Below, one piece after another: positions 18,232-27,851 of a stretch of DNA of 52,394 nt. Numbering within the stretch: the stretch's first letter is position 1; the number at the start of each line of letters is the position of its first letter. The position numbers and the translations under genes are program-made. The notes under the pieces were generated by a model, which was not told the DNA's origin, searched no databases, and saw only the letters and a program-made list of their open reading frames with translations. This stretch comes from Bacillota bacterium. GTDB taxonomy: Bacteria > Bacillota > Clostridia > Lachnospirales > Lachnospiraceae. The stretch covers positions 1 to 52,394 of the forward strand of contig JAEZGY010000096.1 of NCBI GenBank assembly GCA_023416695.1, read 5' to 3'.

Positions 18232-18593
18232 AACATCCTCCATGTTGACGTAGTAAATACTGGTAGTATATTTCAAAAAATAACATCAATCAACAGTTAT
18301 CCATATAAATTAAAATAGATTTAAAGAATGAAATAACTAATCAACAATTAGTTAAAGAATATTTGAAGCCTTAAAAGAATTCATTATGACTAAAGTCATA
18401 GTTACTTCCTTTCTTTTTACACATATTTAAAACGAATTTGATTGGTAGGATGAATGTAAAGTAAAAAAGTTGCAGTGTATTATCGAACAGGGAAAAAAAC
18501 TCGTAACTCTTTGTTATTTTACTGGAGTAAGGAAAACCCCTATGGTACAATAGTAGCGATATAAAGAAATATTGATATAGGGATGAACGTAGG
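18232..18593. other. divergent intergenic region with palindrome
   Basis: This 362-bp AT-rich stretch separates the divergent transglutaminase and DMT transporter genes. It holds a perfect palindrome TATGACT-AA-AGTCATA at 18385-18400, a plausible operator for a dimeric regulator, and an extended -10 (TGGTACAAT, near 18542-18550) for the transporter genes. I see no coding sequence or RNA gene in it. Confidence 0.5.
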
Positions 18594-19538
18594 ATGGACA
18601 GAGTACTTAGAAAACCAATAGTAGTAACAGTATTAGCTGTATTATGTACCCTTTTGTGGGGGAGCGCCTTTCCGGCTGTAAAGAAAGGGTATGAATTGTT
18701 TCAGATTCAAGATGGGATAGTTGCAGACAAGTTAGTGTTTGCGGGTATGCGTTTTCTTGTAGCAGGTTTTTTTATACTGCTTCTTTTGTTAATTACTCCG
18801 AAAAAAAGCCTTAGACTTAAAAGAAAAGACTGCAAAGGTATTATAATACTAGGGCTGTTGCAAACCTTTCTGCAATATTTTTTCTTTTATATTGCCCTGT
18901 CTAATATGTCAGGCTCCAAGGGGTCTATTATCAATGCTTCTGGTACTTTCTTTGTAGTACTTCTTAGTCATTTTCTTTTTGCCAATGAGCGTCTTAATGG
19001 AAAGAAGGCAGCAGGTTGCCTTTTTGGATTTGCTGGTATTATTATAGTGAATCTTACGAAGGATACGGATTTTGGTTTTCATGTAACAGCGGAAGGGTTT
19101 ATGCTCATGGCAGCTCTTACCTTTGCCTTAGGCTCTGTTTACAGTAAAATAATTCTAAAGGATATGGATGCCTTATTGCTAACGGGATATCAGCTTTTTC
19201 TAGGGGGAACACTGTTGTTTTTGGTATGTCTATTACAGGGAGGAAGACTAAGTCATTTCTCATTAGAGGGTATTTTATTATTTGCATACTTGGTGTTTAT
19301 TTCTGCAGCAGCCTTTGGCCTATGGACCCTTTTGTTAAAACATAATGAGGTGACTAAGGTCTCCATATTTAATTGTTTAACACCTGTCTTTGGCACATTA
19401 CTATCAGGTATTTTTCTATCAGAAGACATATTTAAATTAAAAAATCTAGTGGCTCTTCTTCTTGTGGTAGCAGGCATCTATTTAGTCAACTCCATTGGAA
19501 TAAGAAGCGTGGATATAAAAACTAAAGTAAATGAATAG
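18594..19538 (+). CDS. EamA/DMT-family transporter
   Basis: The 314-aa protein has ten hydrophobic segments arranged as two EamA halves. The first half opens with VLCTLLWGSAFPAVKKGYE, the usual EamA start. It belongs to the drug/metabolite transporter superfamily, whose members export amino acids, nucleosides or other metabolites. The substrate is not readable from sequence. A second EamA gene starts 8 bp downstream, so the two may form a functional pair. Confidence 0.87.
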   Translation: MDRVLRKPIVVTVLAVLCTLLWGSAFPAVKKGYELFQIQDGIVADKLVFAGMRFLVAGFFILLLLLITPKKSLRLKRKDCKGIIILGLLQTFLQYFFFYIALSNMSGSKGSIINASGTFFVVLLSHFLFANERLNGKKAAGCLFGFAGIIIVNLTKDTDFGFHVTAEGFMLMAALTFALGSVYSKIILKDMDALLLTGYQLFLGGTLLFLVCLLQGGRLSHFSLEGILLFAYLVFISAAAFGLWTLLLKHNEVTKVSIFNCLTPVFGTLLSGIFLSEDIFKLKNLVALLLVVAGIYLVNSIGIRSVDIKTKVNE

Positions 19539-19546
19539 GTGAACTC

Positions 19547-20470
19547 ATGCAAAAAAAACAATTACAAAGTAGTGGTATACTTTTATTAACCTCATTAATT
19601 TGGGGAATCGCTTTTGTGGCTCAAAGTGTAGCCATGGATTATATTAAACCCTTTACCTTCAATGGGATTCGTTGTATTTTGGGTGGAGTCGTTCTTTTAC
19701 CAGTAATTGCTCTTATGAAGAGATTTAGTACTAGTAAGAAAGAGAGTCTCACTCCCAAAGAGGGAAGTAAGGAACTGGGATTTTTTCATTCCATAGAATT
19801 TAAGGGTGGGGTATGTTTTGGATTAGCCCTATTTGTAGCCTCCAATCTACAACAATTTGGTGTGATGTATTCCACACCTGGGAAAGCTGGATTTTTAACA
19901 GCTTTATATATCTTACTTGTCCCTATTATGGGATTATTCATAGGAAAGAAAGTAATAGGACGGATATGGTTTTGTGTAGCCATGGCTTTAGTTGGAGTAT
20001 TTCTCCTATGCGTAACAGAACAGCTTACCATTGAAATGGGAGATATTCTTCTAATCCTATGTGCCTTTTTCTTTTCTGTACATATTTTAGTAATTGACTA
20101 TTTTTCTCCAAAGGCTAATGGCACAATCATGTCTTGCATTCAATTTTTTGTTTGTGGAGCATTAAGTTTAATCTGTATGGGATTATTTGAACGTCCGATA
20201 CTATCCGATATTCTGATGGCATCAAAGCCAATCGCTTATGCGGGTGTAATGTCCTGTGGAGTTGCTTATACATTGCAAATCATTGGACAAAAAGATACAA
20301 ATCCTACGGTTGCATCACTAATTTTAAGTATGGAATCTGTATTTGCCTACTTGGGAAGCTTTGTTATACTTGGGCAAAAGCTATCTAGAAGAGAGGCGTT
20401 AGGTTCTCTTTTGGTTTTTGTAGCAATCATACTAGCCCAATTACCAACGAGGAAAAGAAGTAACATTTAA
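19547..20470 (+). CDS. EamA/DMT-family transporter (second of pair)
   Basis: The 307-aa protein has about ten membrane segments in two EamA repeats. It opens with LLLTSLIWGIAFVAQSVAMDYI and has the SNLQQFGVMYSTPGKAGFLTALYILLVP pattern in the first half. It diverges from its neighbour in loops and termini, so it is not a recent duplicate. It is probably co-transcribed with the preceding transporter. It is followed 38 bp later by a response regulator gene; whether that marks one long transcript is unclear. Confidence 0.87.
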   Translation: MQKKQLQSSGILLLTSLIWGIAFVAQSVAMDYIKPFTFNGIRCILGGVVLLPVIALMKRFSTSKKESLTPKEGSKELGFFHSIEFKGGVCFGLALFVASNLQQFGVMYSTPGKAGFLTALYILLVPIMGLFIGKKVIGRIWFCVAMALVGVFLLCVTEQLTIEMGDILLILCAFFFSVHILVIDYFSPKANGTIMSCIQFFVCGALSLICMGLFERPILSDILMASKPIAYAGVMSCGVAYTLQIIGQKDTNPTVASLILSMESVFAYLGSFVILGQKLSRREALGSLLVFVAIILAQLPTRKRSNI

Positions 20471-20508
20471 TAAATCCATTAAGTTGATAAGAGAGGGGGA
20501 ACCGCCTC

Positions 20509-21213
20509 ATGGCAAGAATTATGATTGTGGAAGATGACCAAGCATTAAGAAATCAGATAAAAGAAATGTTGACGGATTACGACTATACCATCCTGGCAAT
20601 TGAAGAGTTTCATAACATCGAAGAGCAGTTTACTTCTTTTGCACCAGACTTGGTCTTATTAGATATCAACCTTCCATACCACGATGGCAATTATATATGC
20701 AGAAAACTTCGCAAGAGTTCTAAGATACCAATTATTATAACCTCAGCTAGAAACAGTGAGATGGATCAAATCTTTAGTATGGAAGTTGGAGCAGATGATT
20801 ATGTGGTAAAGCCCTTTTCAATTTCTGTTTTGTTAGCAAAAATTAATGCCCTTTTACGACGTACCTATGGAGAATACATACAGGGTGAGCAGTCAGGTAC
20901 AACTCAGGTAGAAGGCATTGTGTTACAGGATAAGGATTTTACCTTGTTTTATCAGGGAAGGTCTGTGGAACTGTCTAAAAATGAGTATCGATTGATGAAG
21001 GCATTTATGCAAAGACCAAATGAAATCATTACAAGAGAGACTTTACTTGAGCTTCTTTGGGATACACAAGATTTTGTAGATGACAATACACTCACTGTAA
21101 ATATTACAAGACTTAAGGGACAACTTCAGACGTTAGAATTGTGGGATGTGATAAAAACTAAGCGTGGTGTTGGGTACTATATGGATACTGAGAAAATGGA
21201 GGAAGACAAATGA
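20509..21213 (+). CDS. OmpR-family response regulator of a Bce-like module
   Basis: The 234-aa protein has a receiver domain with E8-D9-D10, phospho-acceptor Asp52 (VLLDINLPYHDG) and the ADDYVVKPF loop. A winged-helix domain ends in TKRGVGYYMD. Gene order (regulator, kinase, ATPase, permease) and the short kinase match BceRSAB/VraR-type modules, which respond to bacitracin, lantibiotics and similar peptides. It should activate the transporter genes downstream. The kinase start overlaps its stop codon by 4 bp (ATGA). Confidence 0.92.
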   Translation: MARIMIVEDDQALRNQIKEMLTDYDYTILAIEEFHNIEEQFTSFAPDLVLLDINLPYHDGNYICRKLRKSSKIPIIITSARNSEMDQIFSMEVGADDYVVKPFSISVLLAKINALLRRTYGEYIQGEQSGTTQVEGIVLQDKDFTLFYQGRSVELSKNEYRLMKAFMQRPNEIITRETLLELLWDTQDFVDDNTLTVNITRLKGQLQTLELWDVIKTKRGVGYYMDTEKMEEDK

Positions 21214-22241
21214 AGAAATCCATTTTACAGCAATTGAAAGAGTGTTTACTTGACCAGATGGCATCAACCATTACCTACATGGTTGGAGTGTTTCTGGTCG
21301 TCTCTTTTTATGCATTATCGTCCAAAGAAAGCATAGAACTACTGTATCCTATTGCCCTAGCCTTAGTCGTATATCTTATTTATTTTCTTATTGTATTTTT
21401 ACGTTTTCTCTCCTTTCAAAAGCATTTACATGCGATGGCAGAGCACCAAGACATAGAGATTAAATCCCATTCTATCTCGGAAGCCTTAGTAAAGGAGAAG
21501 ATGTTTTCTATACACAGTAAATATGCAAACCATATTCATCAAATGGAAATGAAGAACCAGAAGGATTTGAGGTTTTTATCTACCTGGGTACATAATATGA
21601 AAACACCGGTTTCAGTCACTAATTTGATTCTACAGCGCTATCAGCTTAATCAACTGAGTAAGGAAGAGTTACTTCAAGGGCTAGTGGAAGAGAATGAAAA
21701 ACTCAATGGGCAATTAGATCTGGTGCTTAACATTTTTCGAATGAGTGAATTCGAAAAGGATTATCTGCCAACAAAAGTCAACATAACGGGCTCTCTGAAT
21801 CAAATCATTAATCAACACCAAAAGCAGTTTATCTATAATCGAGTTTTCCCTAAGGTTAATAAGCCGGATCAGGATGTGTACGTTTTGTCTGATGCAAAGT
21901 GGAACAATCTTGTGATTTCTCAGATTATCTCCAATGGCATCAAATACTCACGACCTTTAGAAGGGGTGGAGGCAGGGAAGTTAGAGTTTACACTACAACA
22001 GGCAGAAAATAAAGTTATCTTAATCATAAGGGATTATGGAATGGGAATACCTGAATATGACATGCCAAGAATCTATGAGCCATTCTTCACCGGAGATAAT
22101 GGTCGCAGTACCAAGGGCGCCAGTGGTATAGGACTGTATTTTTGTAAAGAGGTTTTAAGGATGCTAGGACATGAGCTAACTATCACTTCAAAGGTGGGGG
22201 AGGGTACCACTGTTACTATTACTTATCTTGCAAAACTGTAA
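21210..22241 (+). CDS. intramembrane-sensing histidine kinase (BceS-like)
   Basis: The 343-aa kinase has two membrane helices (about 20-36 and 45-66) joined by a very short loop. This layout is typical of kinases that cannot bind ligand themselves and depend on the partner ABC transporter. The H-box is TWVHNMKTPVSV with His128. The ATPase core shows the N box (ISNGIKYSRP) and GASGIGLYFCKEV. It lies in the Bce-like module and overlaps the regulator gene. In this family the transporter's flux signals to the kinase. Confidence 0.92.
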   Translation: MKKSILQQLKECLLDQMASTITYMVGVFLVVSFYALSSKESIELLYPIALALVVYLIYFLIVFLRFLSFQKHLHAMAEHQDIEIKSHSISEALVKEKMFSIHSKYANHIHQMEMKNQKDLRFLSTWVHNMKTPVSVTNLILQRYQLNQLSKEELLQGLVEENEKLNGQLDLVLNIFRMSEFEKDYLPTKVNITGSLNQIINQHQKQFIYNRVFPKVNKPDQDVYVLSDAKWNNLVISQIISNGIKYSRPLEGVEAGKLEFTLQQAENKVILIIRDYGMGIPEYDMPRIYEPFFTGDNGRSTKGASGIGLYFCKEVLRMLGHELTITSKVGEGTTVTITYLAKL

Positions 22242-22253
22242 GGTTATGTAAGG
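22237..22253 (+). promoter_or_regulatory. direct repeat before the Bce-like ABC genes
   Basis: TGTAAGG-TTA-TGTAAGG is a 7-bp direct repeat at a 10-bp period, overlapping the kinase stop codon and lying about 85 bp before the ATPase start. Spacing by one helical turn suits binding of an OmpR-type dimer such as the regulator encoded upstream. The 100-bp gap also leaves room for a separate promoter for the transporter. This is a weak inference. Confidence 0.3.
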
Positions 22254-22341
22254 ATATTCGATGGAAGGGAAACTTTGGGCAGTGTATGATATCTATAGAG
22301 TTTAGGGATTTCTCTAAAACCTTAAGATTAGGAGGTATACT

Positions 22342-23106
22342 ATGTCGGTATTAGTTGCAGAAAACTTAACCAAAACCTATGGGGATTATAAAGGAGAAAG
22401 TGCTACAAAAGCTCTTGCTGGAGTTAGCTTACAGGTGGAAGAAGGAGAATTTGTGGCAATTATGGGACCAAGTGGAAGCGGAAAATCCACGTTAGTCAAT
22501 ATTCTCAGTGGAGTTACTAGCCCTACAAGTGGAAAGGTCCACATAGCCAATCAGCAGATGGAATTATTATCAAAGGATGAACTTGCTTTATTTAGACGAA
22601 GAAATATTGGATTTGTATTTCAAGAATTTAATTTACTAGATCACTTAACCTTGGAGGAAAATGTCATGCTTCCAATGGTACTTGATAAGAAAAAGCCAGA
22701 GGAGATTATAAAAAGGGTAGATACCTTAATGGAATTTCTGGGAATTACAGACAGTAAAGGGAAGTACCCTGCATCAGTATCTGGTGGGCAGCAGCAAAGA
22801 GCTGCTGTAGCAAGAGCTCTTATTAATGAGCCCAATATTATATTTGCCGATGAACCTACAGGTAATTTAGATTCTAAGTCAGCCAATGCAGTCATGAGAT
22901 GCTTAGGAAGACTCAATGAAGAACAAAGTGCAACCATAATGATGGTAACTCATGACGTATTTGCAGCAAGTTTCTGTAAACGTGTTATTTTTATTAAGGA
23001 TGGCAGCATTAATATGGAGATTAGAAGAAAAGGAACTAGAAGGGAATTCTTTGATCAGATACTAGACTGTCAGGCAGTTGTCGGAGGTGAGAACATTGAC
23101 CTTTAG
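22342..23106 (+). CDS. ABC transporter ATP-binding protein (BceA-like)
   Basis: The 254-aa ATPase has Walker A GPSGSGKS (42-49), the Q-loop VFQEFNLL, signature SGGQQQR (147-153), Walker B IIFADEP and the H-loop histidine in MVTHD. It belongs to the MacB/LolD/Bce subgroup that pairs with FtsX-type permeases. It energises the permease encoded next, whose TTG start lies inside the end of this gene. AGGAGG precedes the ATG. Likely role: removal of membrane-active peptides and supply of the signal to the kinase. Confidence 0.93.
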   Translation: MSVLVAENLTKTYGDYKGESATKALAGVSLQVEEGEFVAIMGPSGSGKSTLVNILSGVTSPTSGKVHIANQQMELLSKDELALFRRRNIGFVFQEFNLLDHLTLEENVMLPMVLDKKKPEEIIKRVDTLMEFLGITDSKGKYPASVSGGQQQRAAVARALINEPNIIFADEPTGNLDSKSANAVMRCLGRLNEEQSATIMMVTHDVFAASFCKRVIFIKDGSINMEIRRKGTRREFFDQILDCQAVVGGENIDL

Positions 23107-25000
23107 ACAAATAGTAGTTAAAAACTTTTTGGGAAATGTAAGACAATATCTAGCTTTCTTTTTATGTAGCACTTTCTCTATCATGGTATTTTTTATGAAT
23201 GTTACGCTAGCCTTTAATAAGGATATTACCCAAGGGGAATCTAGTGATTTTATGACTTATATGATACCTATTACCATGGTTGGAATTACGCTTTTTTCTA
23301 TCTTCTTTATCATATACGCCAATAACTCCTTTGTAAAAGCTAGATATAAGGAGCTTGGCGTTTACCTTACTCTTGGTATGGATAATAAAGAAGTACGTAA
23401 ACTGGTAAATGGACAAAACCTCATTATTAGCAGTTGTAGTGTCATTATTGGTGTTTTACTAGGGGCATTGTTTTCAAGAATTTTTCAAGTGGCAATAATT
23501 CATATCTTGGATTTGAGTAGTGTTTCCTTCTATTTAGATGCAAAAGCATTTCTTGTGACCATTGTTGTTTTTGTATTAGTATTTGCTATCGTATTCCTCC
23601 AAAGTAATTTAAAGATAAGGAAATTAGATATTTTAGGCATGCTAAAGGAAGCAAAACAGATGCCTAAGAAGCAGACCTCAAAAAGATCTATTCTATTTGG
23701 CATTATCGGTTTTATCCTTATGTTAGTTTCATTGTGGATGGTTTTATTTATCATGAGCAATGAAAAGTATAATTCTAATGTTAAGATTACTTTTCTATAT
23801 TTGGGAGTTCTATTTGCAGGAATCTATCTAGTGATTTCAAAGGGTGGAGAGGTATTGATCCAGTATAGGAAGAAAAAGAGTGCTTACCAATGTTCTCTTC
23901 TTTCTCTGGCAGAGACAGAAAAGAAGTATGAGGGGAATAAGCGTATCATGTTTGTTCTCAGTGTGCTAAGCAGTATGACTATTGTTTTAGTAGCATCTCC
24001 TTTTTCACTCCTTAGTTTAAGTGAGTCTATTGCAGAAATGAACAGTAACAACATAGAATATGTAGAAACAGCCAATGTTCATCACCTTGGGAAAGAGAAG
24101 CGAGAAGAGATTCTAACGAAGGAAGCAATTACCTATGATAAGCAAGTTGACTTTATCTATCTGTATAAGGATAGTAGTAAACAAGCTTCTGTGCCTATCG
24201 TTTCAGTAGAAAGCTATAACCAGCTTACCGGGGAAAAGGTGGAGCTTACGAAGGGACAGTGTATCAACATTGTTGTGAATTGGTTACCAGGAGCGGCCGG
24301 TTATGAGGAAGGAACAGACACAGTCCTTTATGGCACAAAGGAAACTTATAACTATCAAATTATGAAGGCAAGCCATGGACCTTATTTTGTTAACCTTTCT
24401 TATCCTTGTAATGTCATGTTAATCTTAAATACTGAGGACTATGCCAAGTTAAGTAAACAAGAGGGTTCCACTAACTGGGGAAAATATCATATGATAGGAT
24501 ATGAGGACTGGAAAAAGACCGGAAACATAGTGAAGTCCATACAAGCAGAGCTTTCAGACGTAAAGGGCTACCAGGTATTATCTACTTATGACACGTATAT
24601 AGAGTTAAAAAAGAGTTACTCTGCCTTTTTATTCATTACAACAGTGCTTGGAATCCTGTTTTTTGTTTCTGGAGGAAGTGTACTTTACTTTAGGCAATTT
24701 ACTGAGCTTGCACAGACCAAGGAGAACTTTAATAAACTTTACAAGATTGGAATTACTAAAACGGAAATGAAACGTATGATTACAAAGGAATTAGCTGTTA
24801 TCTTCTTTGTTCCACTGATTTTTGGTGTGTTTGGTGGAGTGTCCATTATTAAAATGTTAACTCATATGTTTGGCGGATCTGATGTATTGCGTGAATTTTT
24901 ACTAAACACCTGCAAGGTTGTCATTGTATATACCATCTTTCAAGGAGTGTTTTACTACATTTCAAGAAATCAGTATATTAAATCATGTAGTAAACAATAG
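23096..25000 (+). CDS. ABC transporter permease (BceB-like, FtsX fold)
   Basis: The protein has about 634 residues and ten helices: one at the N-terminus, a first FtsX-type bundle (about 45-235), further helices, a large extracellular domain of about 200 residues (about 315-515), and a final FtsX bundle. This matches BceB-type permeases, in which the large domain binds the peptide antibiotic. I place the start at TTG 23096 because GGAGGTG at 23083-23089 is ideally spaced; an in-frame TTG at 23078 lies before that site. The start therefore lies within the ATPase gene, indicating translational coupling. Substrate identity is not readable. Confidence 0.9.
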   Translation: MTFRQIVVKNFLGNVRQYLAFFLCSTFSIMVFFMNVTLAFNKDITQGESSDFMTYMIPITMVGITLFSIFFIIYANNSFVKARYKELGVYLTLGMDNKEVRKLVNGQNLIISSCSVIIGVLLGALFSRIFQVAIIHILDLSSVSFYLDAKAFLVTIVVFVLVFAIVFLQSNLKIRKLDILGMLKEAKQMPKKQTSKRSILFGIIGFILMLVSLWMVLFIMSNEKYNSNVKITFLYLGVLFAGIYLVISKGGEVLIQYRKKKSAYQCSLLSLAETEKKYEGNKRIMFVLSVLSSMTIVLVASPFSLLSLSESIAEMNSNNIEYVETANVHHLGKEKREEILTKEAITYDKQVDFIYLYKDSSKQASVPIVSVESYNQLTGEKVELTKGQCINIVVNWLPGAAGYEEGTDTVLYGTKETYNYQIMKASHGPYFVNLSYPCNVMLILNTEDYAKLSKQEGSTNWGKYHMIGYEDWKKTGNIVKSIQAELSDVKGYQVLSTYDTYIELKKSYSAFLFITTVLGILFFVSGGSVLYFRQFTELAQTKENFNKLYKIGITKTEMKRMITKELAVIFFVPLIFGVFGGVSIIKMLTHMFGGSDVLREFLLNTCKVVIVYTIFQGVFYYISRNQYIKSCSKQ

Positions 25001-25085
25001 AAAAATATAATAATATGTTGTTTTTTGAGCCAATCCAAGTCACACATGATGTTTTATTGGAATATAGTAACATAGAACATGTAAA

Positions 25086-26027
25086 ATGGTGTGTATTATG
25101 GTTTGGCTCATTGTATTGTTTGTTATAGCAATCATATTTTTACTGCTATTTGGAGTAAGCATGGCTCGCAGACTACGGGCAGTACGGAAGGTAATGTCCA
25201 TGTCAGAAAAAGAGAAAATAGAAGAGTTTGATAAGGGGTTATACCCTTATGGATTTGAATATAATGTTTGTCATGATATTGTGCAATCAAGAATGCATCC
25301 CTGGCAAAGGGAAATGGGCTACTGCAAATTGTACGATGAATTGTCAATTAACTTGAATTTGATCTTTGACTGTGAGCCTATTTATTTTACTTATAATGAT
25401 AAAAGGTGGCTTTTAGAGCTATGGAAAGGCCAGTATGGGATAACTACAGGTGCGGAGATAGGTTTATATAATACGGATAAGCCAGATATAGATATTCCTG
25501 GACTATTTAAAGGACCATTTTTTGAATGCGCAACGGATGAGGAACGTATACCTATGGCGTTTGTCCTAGAAAGAAAGGGCAAGGAATTATTCCGAAGAAA
25601 ACAGCTACATTGGTGGCTGACTGGTTTTTCTGTGGGGACTTTTTCGAAGCCTAAGGATTTGGTTATGAAGGTACAGCTTACCTTTCCTACCTATGAGATG
25701 CGTAATGCTTTTTTGACTGGTTTGGCGAAGGCTGGCTACAATTTGGAAGAAGTGCTGATTAGAGAAACGACAGTATATTTTGTCTTTAATCAACCTAAAT
25801 CAAGACAACCCGCCCATTTAAGGATACGTGTTGCATGGATACAAAGGCAAAATAGATTTAACTGTTGGTGGTTCCGTACCGAAACCATTAACTTTAAGAA
25901 GACACTAAATAAAGTAATTTTTCTGGAATGTCTATTTCCTGTTTTGTTTAAAATTATTACTTGCCAATTTACTAGTAGGAAGGCGAAGAACTTCTTTATG
26001 GGACTTCGTAAGAAACTGCAAAAGTAG
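25086..26027 (+). CDS. DUF4474 membrane-anchored protein
   Basis: The 313-aa protein has one N-terminal membrane helix (about 6-24) and then a domain matching DUF4474. The domain shows LYPYGFEYNVCHDIVQSR, HPWQREMGYCKLYDE and the WKGQYGITTGAEIGLY block. The family is found in Clostridia and has no established function. Conserved Trp, Lys, Gly and acidic residues suggest binding or catalysis, but none is proven. Its stop codon is directly before a calcineurin-like phosphoesterase gene, so the two probably form an operon. Confidence 0.75.
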   Translation: MVCIMVWLIVLFVIAIIFLLLFGVSMARRLRAVRKVMSMSEKEKIEEFDKGLYPYGFEYNVCHDIVQSRMHPWQREMGYCKLYDELSINLNLIFDCEPIYFTYNDKRWLLELWKGQYGITTGAEIGLYNTDKPDIDIPGLFKGPFFECATDEERIPMAFVLERKGKELFRRKQLHWWLTGFSVGTFSKPKDLVMKVQLTFPTYEMRNAFLTGLAKAGYNLEEVLIRETTVYFVFNQPKSRQPAHLRIRVAWIQRQNRFNCWWFRTETINFKKTLNKVIFLECLFPVLFKIITCQFTSRKAKNFFMGLRKKLQK

Positions 26028-26044
26028 GGGGCATGGCATATCAT

Positions 26045-26938
26045 ATGAGAACAGAGAAGAGATTAACTAGTTTGTATCAGCAGGCAAAGGTGATTACCTA
26101 TACTAATGCATCAAAATATGTTATTATGAGTGATTGCCACAGGGGAACTGGTAATTGGACAGATAATTTTTTACCTAACCAAAATCTATTTTTTGCAGCT
26201 CTTCAACACTACTATGACAATGGGTTTACCTATATCGAGTTAGGTGATGGAGATGAATTATGGGAAAATCGAGATTTTAATAATATCGTAGAAGTGCATA
26301 GTGATGCGTTTTGGATAATGGAAAAATTCTACCATGACAAACGTTTCTATATGCTTTATGGAAATCATGATATTGTAAAGAGAAACTCTAAATATGTTGA
26401 TAAGAATATGAAAAAATACTATTGTGACAGTACTAAAAAATTCTGTCCATTGTTTCCAGATTTGGTAGTGTACGAGGGATTAATTTTAGAACATGAAGAT
26501 ACCTATAACACTATTTTTTTAGTCCATGGTCATCAGGGGGACATTATTAATGATGAGTTATGGCCGCTGGGAAGGTTTTTGGTAAGGTATGTTTGGAGAA
26601 GGCTAGAACTTCTAGGTGTAAAGGATCCTTACAATTCAGATATTAATCCTAAGAAAAAGAACAAGATTGAGACCCAGCTTAGTAAATGGTCGGATGATCA
26701 TGACCAGATCATTATTGCAGGTCATACTCACCGAGCAGTATTTCCTGGCATTAGGGAACCAAAATATTTTAATGATGGAAGTTGTATTCATCCAAGATGT
26801 ATTACAGCACTTGAAATCGAAGATAACGCCATCTCTCTTGTAAAATGGTCTGTTTTGACGAAACCAGATGGTTCCTTATATGTAGGTAAAACCACCCTTG
26901 AGGGACCAGTAGAATTGCTTCAGTATTTTGTAAAATAA
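26045..26938 (+). CDS. calcineurin-like metallophosphoesterase
   Basis: The 297-aa protein shows all five metal-binding blocks of the family in order: MSDCHRG (DxH), LGDGDELWE (GDxxD variant), YGNHD, VHGHQGD and AGHTHR. It should be a two-metal phosphoesterase, and the substrate cannot be told. There is no signal peptide. The start is ambiguous: ATG at 26033 has its purine-rich site only about 1-2 bp away, whereas ATG at 26045 leaves about 13 bp, so I choose the latter. It is coupled to the DUF4474 gene. Confidence 0.85.
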   Translation: MRTEKRLTSLYQQAKVITYTNASKYVIMSDCHRGTGNWTDNFLPNQNLFFAALQHYYDNGFTYIELGDGDELWENRDFNNIVEVHSDAFWIMEKFYHDKRFYMLYGNHDIVKRNSKYVDKNMKKYYCDSTKKFCPLFPDLVVYEGLILEHEDTYNTIFLVHGHQGDIINDELWPLGRFLVRYVWRRLELLGVKDPYNSDINPKKKNKIETQLSKWSDDHDQIIIAGHTHRAVFPGIREPKYFNDGSCIHPRCITALEIEDNAISLVKWSVLTKPDGSLYVGKTTLEGPVELLQYFVK

Positions 26939-26951
26939 GCTATAGTACGTC

Positions 26952-26980
26952 TTGACATTACCAAATATCGGTATTAAAAT
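26952..26980 (+). promoter_or_regulatory. tRNA-Asn promoter
   Basis: A near-consensus sigma-70 promoter: TTGACA at 26952-26957, a 17-bp spacer, and TAAAAT at 26975-26980. The tRNA begins 12 bp after the -10. Confidence 0.8.
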
Positions 26981-26991
26981 ATACAGTATAT

Positions 26992-27063
26992 TCCTCGATA
27001 GCTCAATGGTAGAGCACACGGCTGTTAACCGTGGGGTTGTTGGTTCGAGCCCAACTCGGGGAG
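26992..27063 (+). tRNA. tRNA-Asn (GTT)
   Basis: Cloverleaf read by eye: acceptor TCCTCGA pairs with TCGGGGA (one T-G), the D arm is GCTCAATGGTAGAGC, the anticodon arm is ACGGCTGTTAACCGT with anticodon GTT, and the T arm is GTTGGTTCGAGCCCAAC. The discriminator base is G and no CCA is encoded. It has its own promoter and terminator. Confidence 0.95.
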
Positions 27064-27070
27064 TTACTGT

Positions 27071-27104
27071 AAAAATCCTGTAGGATATTTCCTACAGGAT
27101 TTTT
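27071..27104. terminator. terminator shared by tRNA-Asn and the LytTR regulator gene
   Basis: A perfect 14-bp stem, AAAAATCCTGTAGG with its complement, carries A and T runs on both sides, so it can act in both directions. The regulator gene's stop codon overlaps its 3' edge. Confidence 0.85.
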
Positions 27105-27823
27105 TATGTTTTTAGGAAGGTTTCTAATACAGATTTTTTATAATTTCTACTAAGGCTACGCACTTGTCCATTTTGTAAAAACACGGTGTTTCCCTTTATG
27201 GTACCAATTTCAGATGGGTTTATTAACTCACTTTGATTAATCCGAAGCATGGTATATGCTGTTTTCTCCTCTAGTGAAGTGATTGATTCGTATACATGAT
27301 AAATGCCTGTTTTAGTGGTAATGATGCTTTGATAGCGTATACGTTCTATAGAGATAATATCACTTATTGGTATTTTAATCTTTGCAGAACCTTCTGTAAT
27401 TACAAGACTAGGGGTAGCTACAGAAGAAGATTCTGCATTTGATGCATCAATCTGAAGTATTGCTTTCTTAAAAAAGCGTTCTAGCTTATTTATATCCACT
27501 GGTTTTAAAACATAACCAAGGGCATCAACATCATAAGCATTGCTTGCAAATTCGTTATGCCCGGTAATAAAAATTACAATGATTTCAGGGAATTTGTGAA
27601 ACAGTTGAATAGCAGCCGAGATTCCAGAAGGACCGCCCATATCAATGTCCATAAAAACAATATGAAGCTCATGATCTTTAAGATAATCCAATAGCTGTTC
27701 AGAAGAAGTAAAGCCGATGGTCGTTACAGAGATGCTATTTCTCTCTGCGATATCCTTAATGTATAAAGAGTTAATCTTCACTTGCAACAATTCATCATCA
27801 CAAATTCCTATGTGGTAAGTCAT
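27104..27823 (-). CDS. LytTR-family response regulator (AgrA-like)
   Basis: The 239-aa protein has a receiver with D9-D10, phospho-acceptor Asp59 (IVFMDIDMGGPSG) and LKPVD. A LytTR DNA-binding domain (about 140-236) shows IISIERIRYQSIITTKTGIYHVYESITSLEEK. LytTR proteins bind paired short direct repeats. It is downstream of a GHKL kinase gene, the classic AgrC/AgrA arrangement used for sensing secreted cyclic peptides. GAGAGGAG lies before the ATG. Possible targets in this window are the repeat before the surface protein at 9061 and the divergent region at 29157-29367; neither is proven. Confidence 0.92.
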   Translation of the reverse strand: MTYHIGICDDELLQVKINSLYIKDIAERNSISVTTIGFTSSEQLLDYLKDHELHIVFMDIDMGGPSGISAAIQLFHKFPEIIVIFITGHNEFASNAYDVDALGYVLKPVDINKLERFFKKAILQIDASNAESSSVATPSLVITEGSAKIKIPISDIISIERIRYQSIITTKTGIYHVYESITSLEEKTAYTMLRINQSELINPSEIGTIKGNTVFLQNGQVRSLSRNYKKSVLETFLKT

Positions 27824-27851
27824 ATTACCTCTCCTCTCAGTTAAGTAAACA

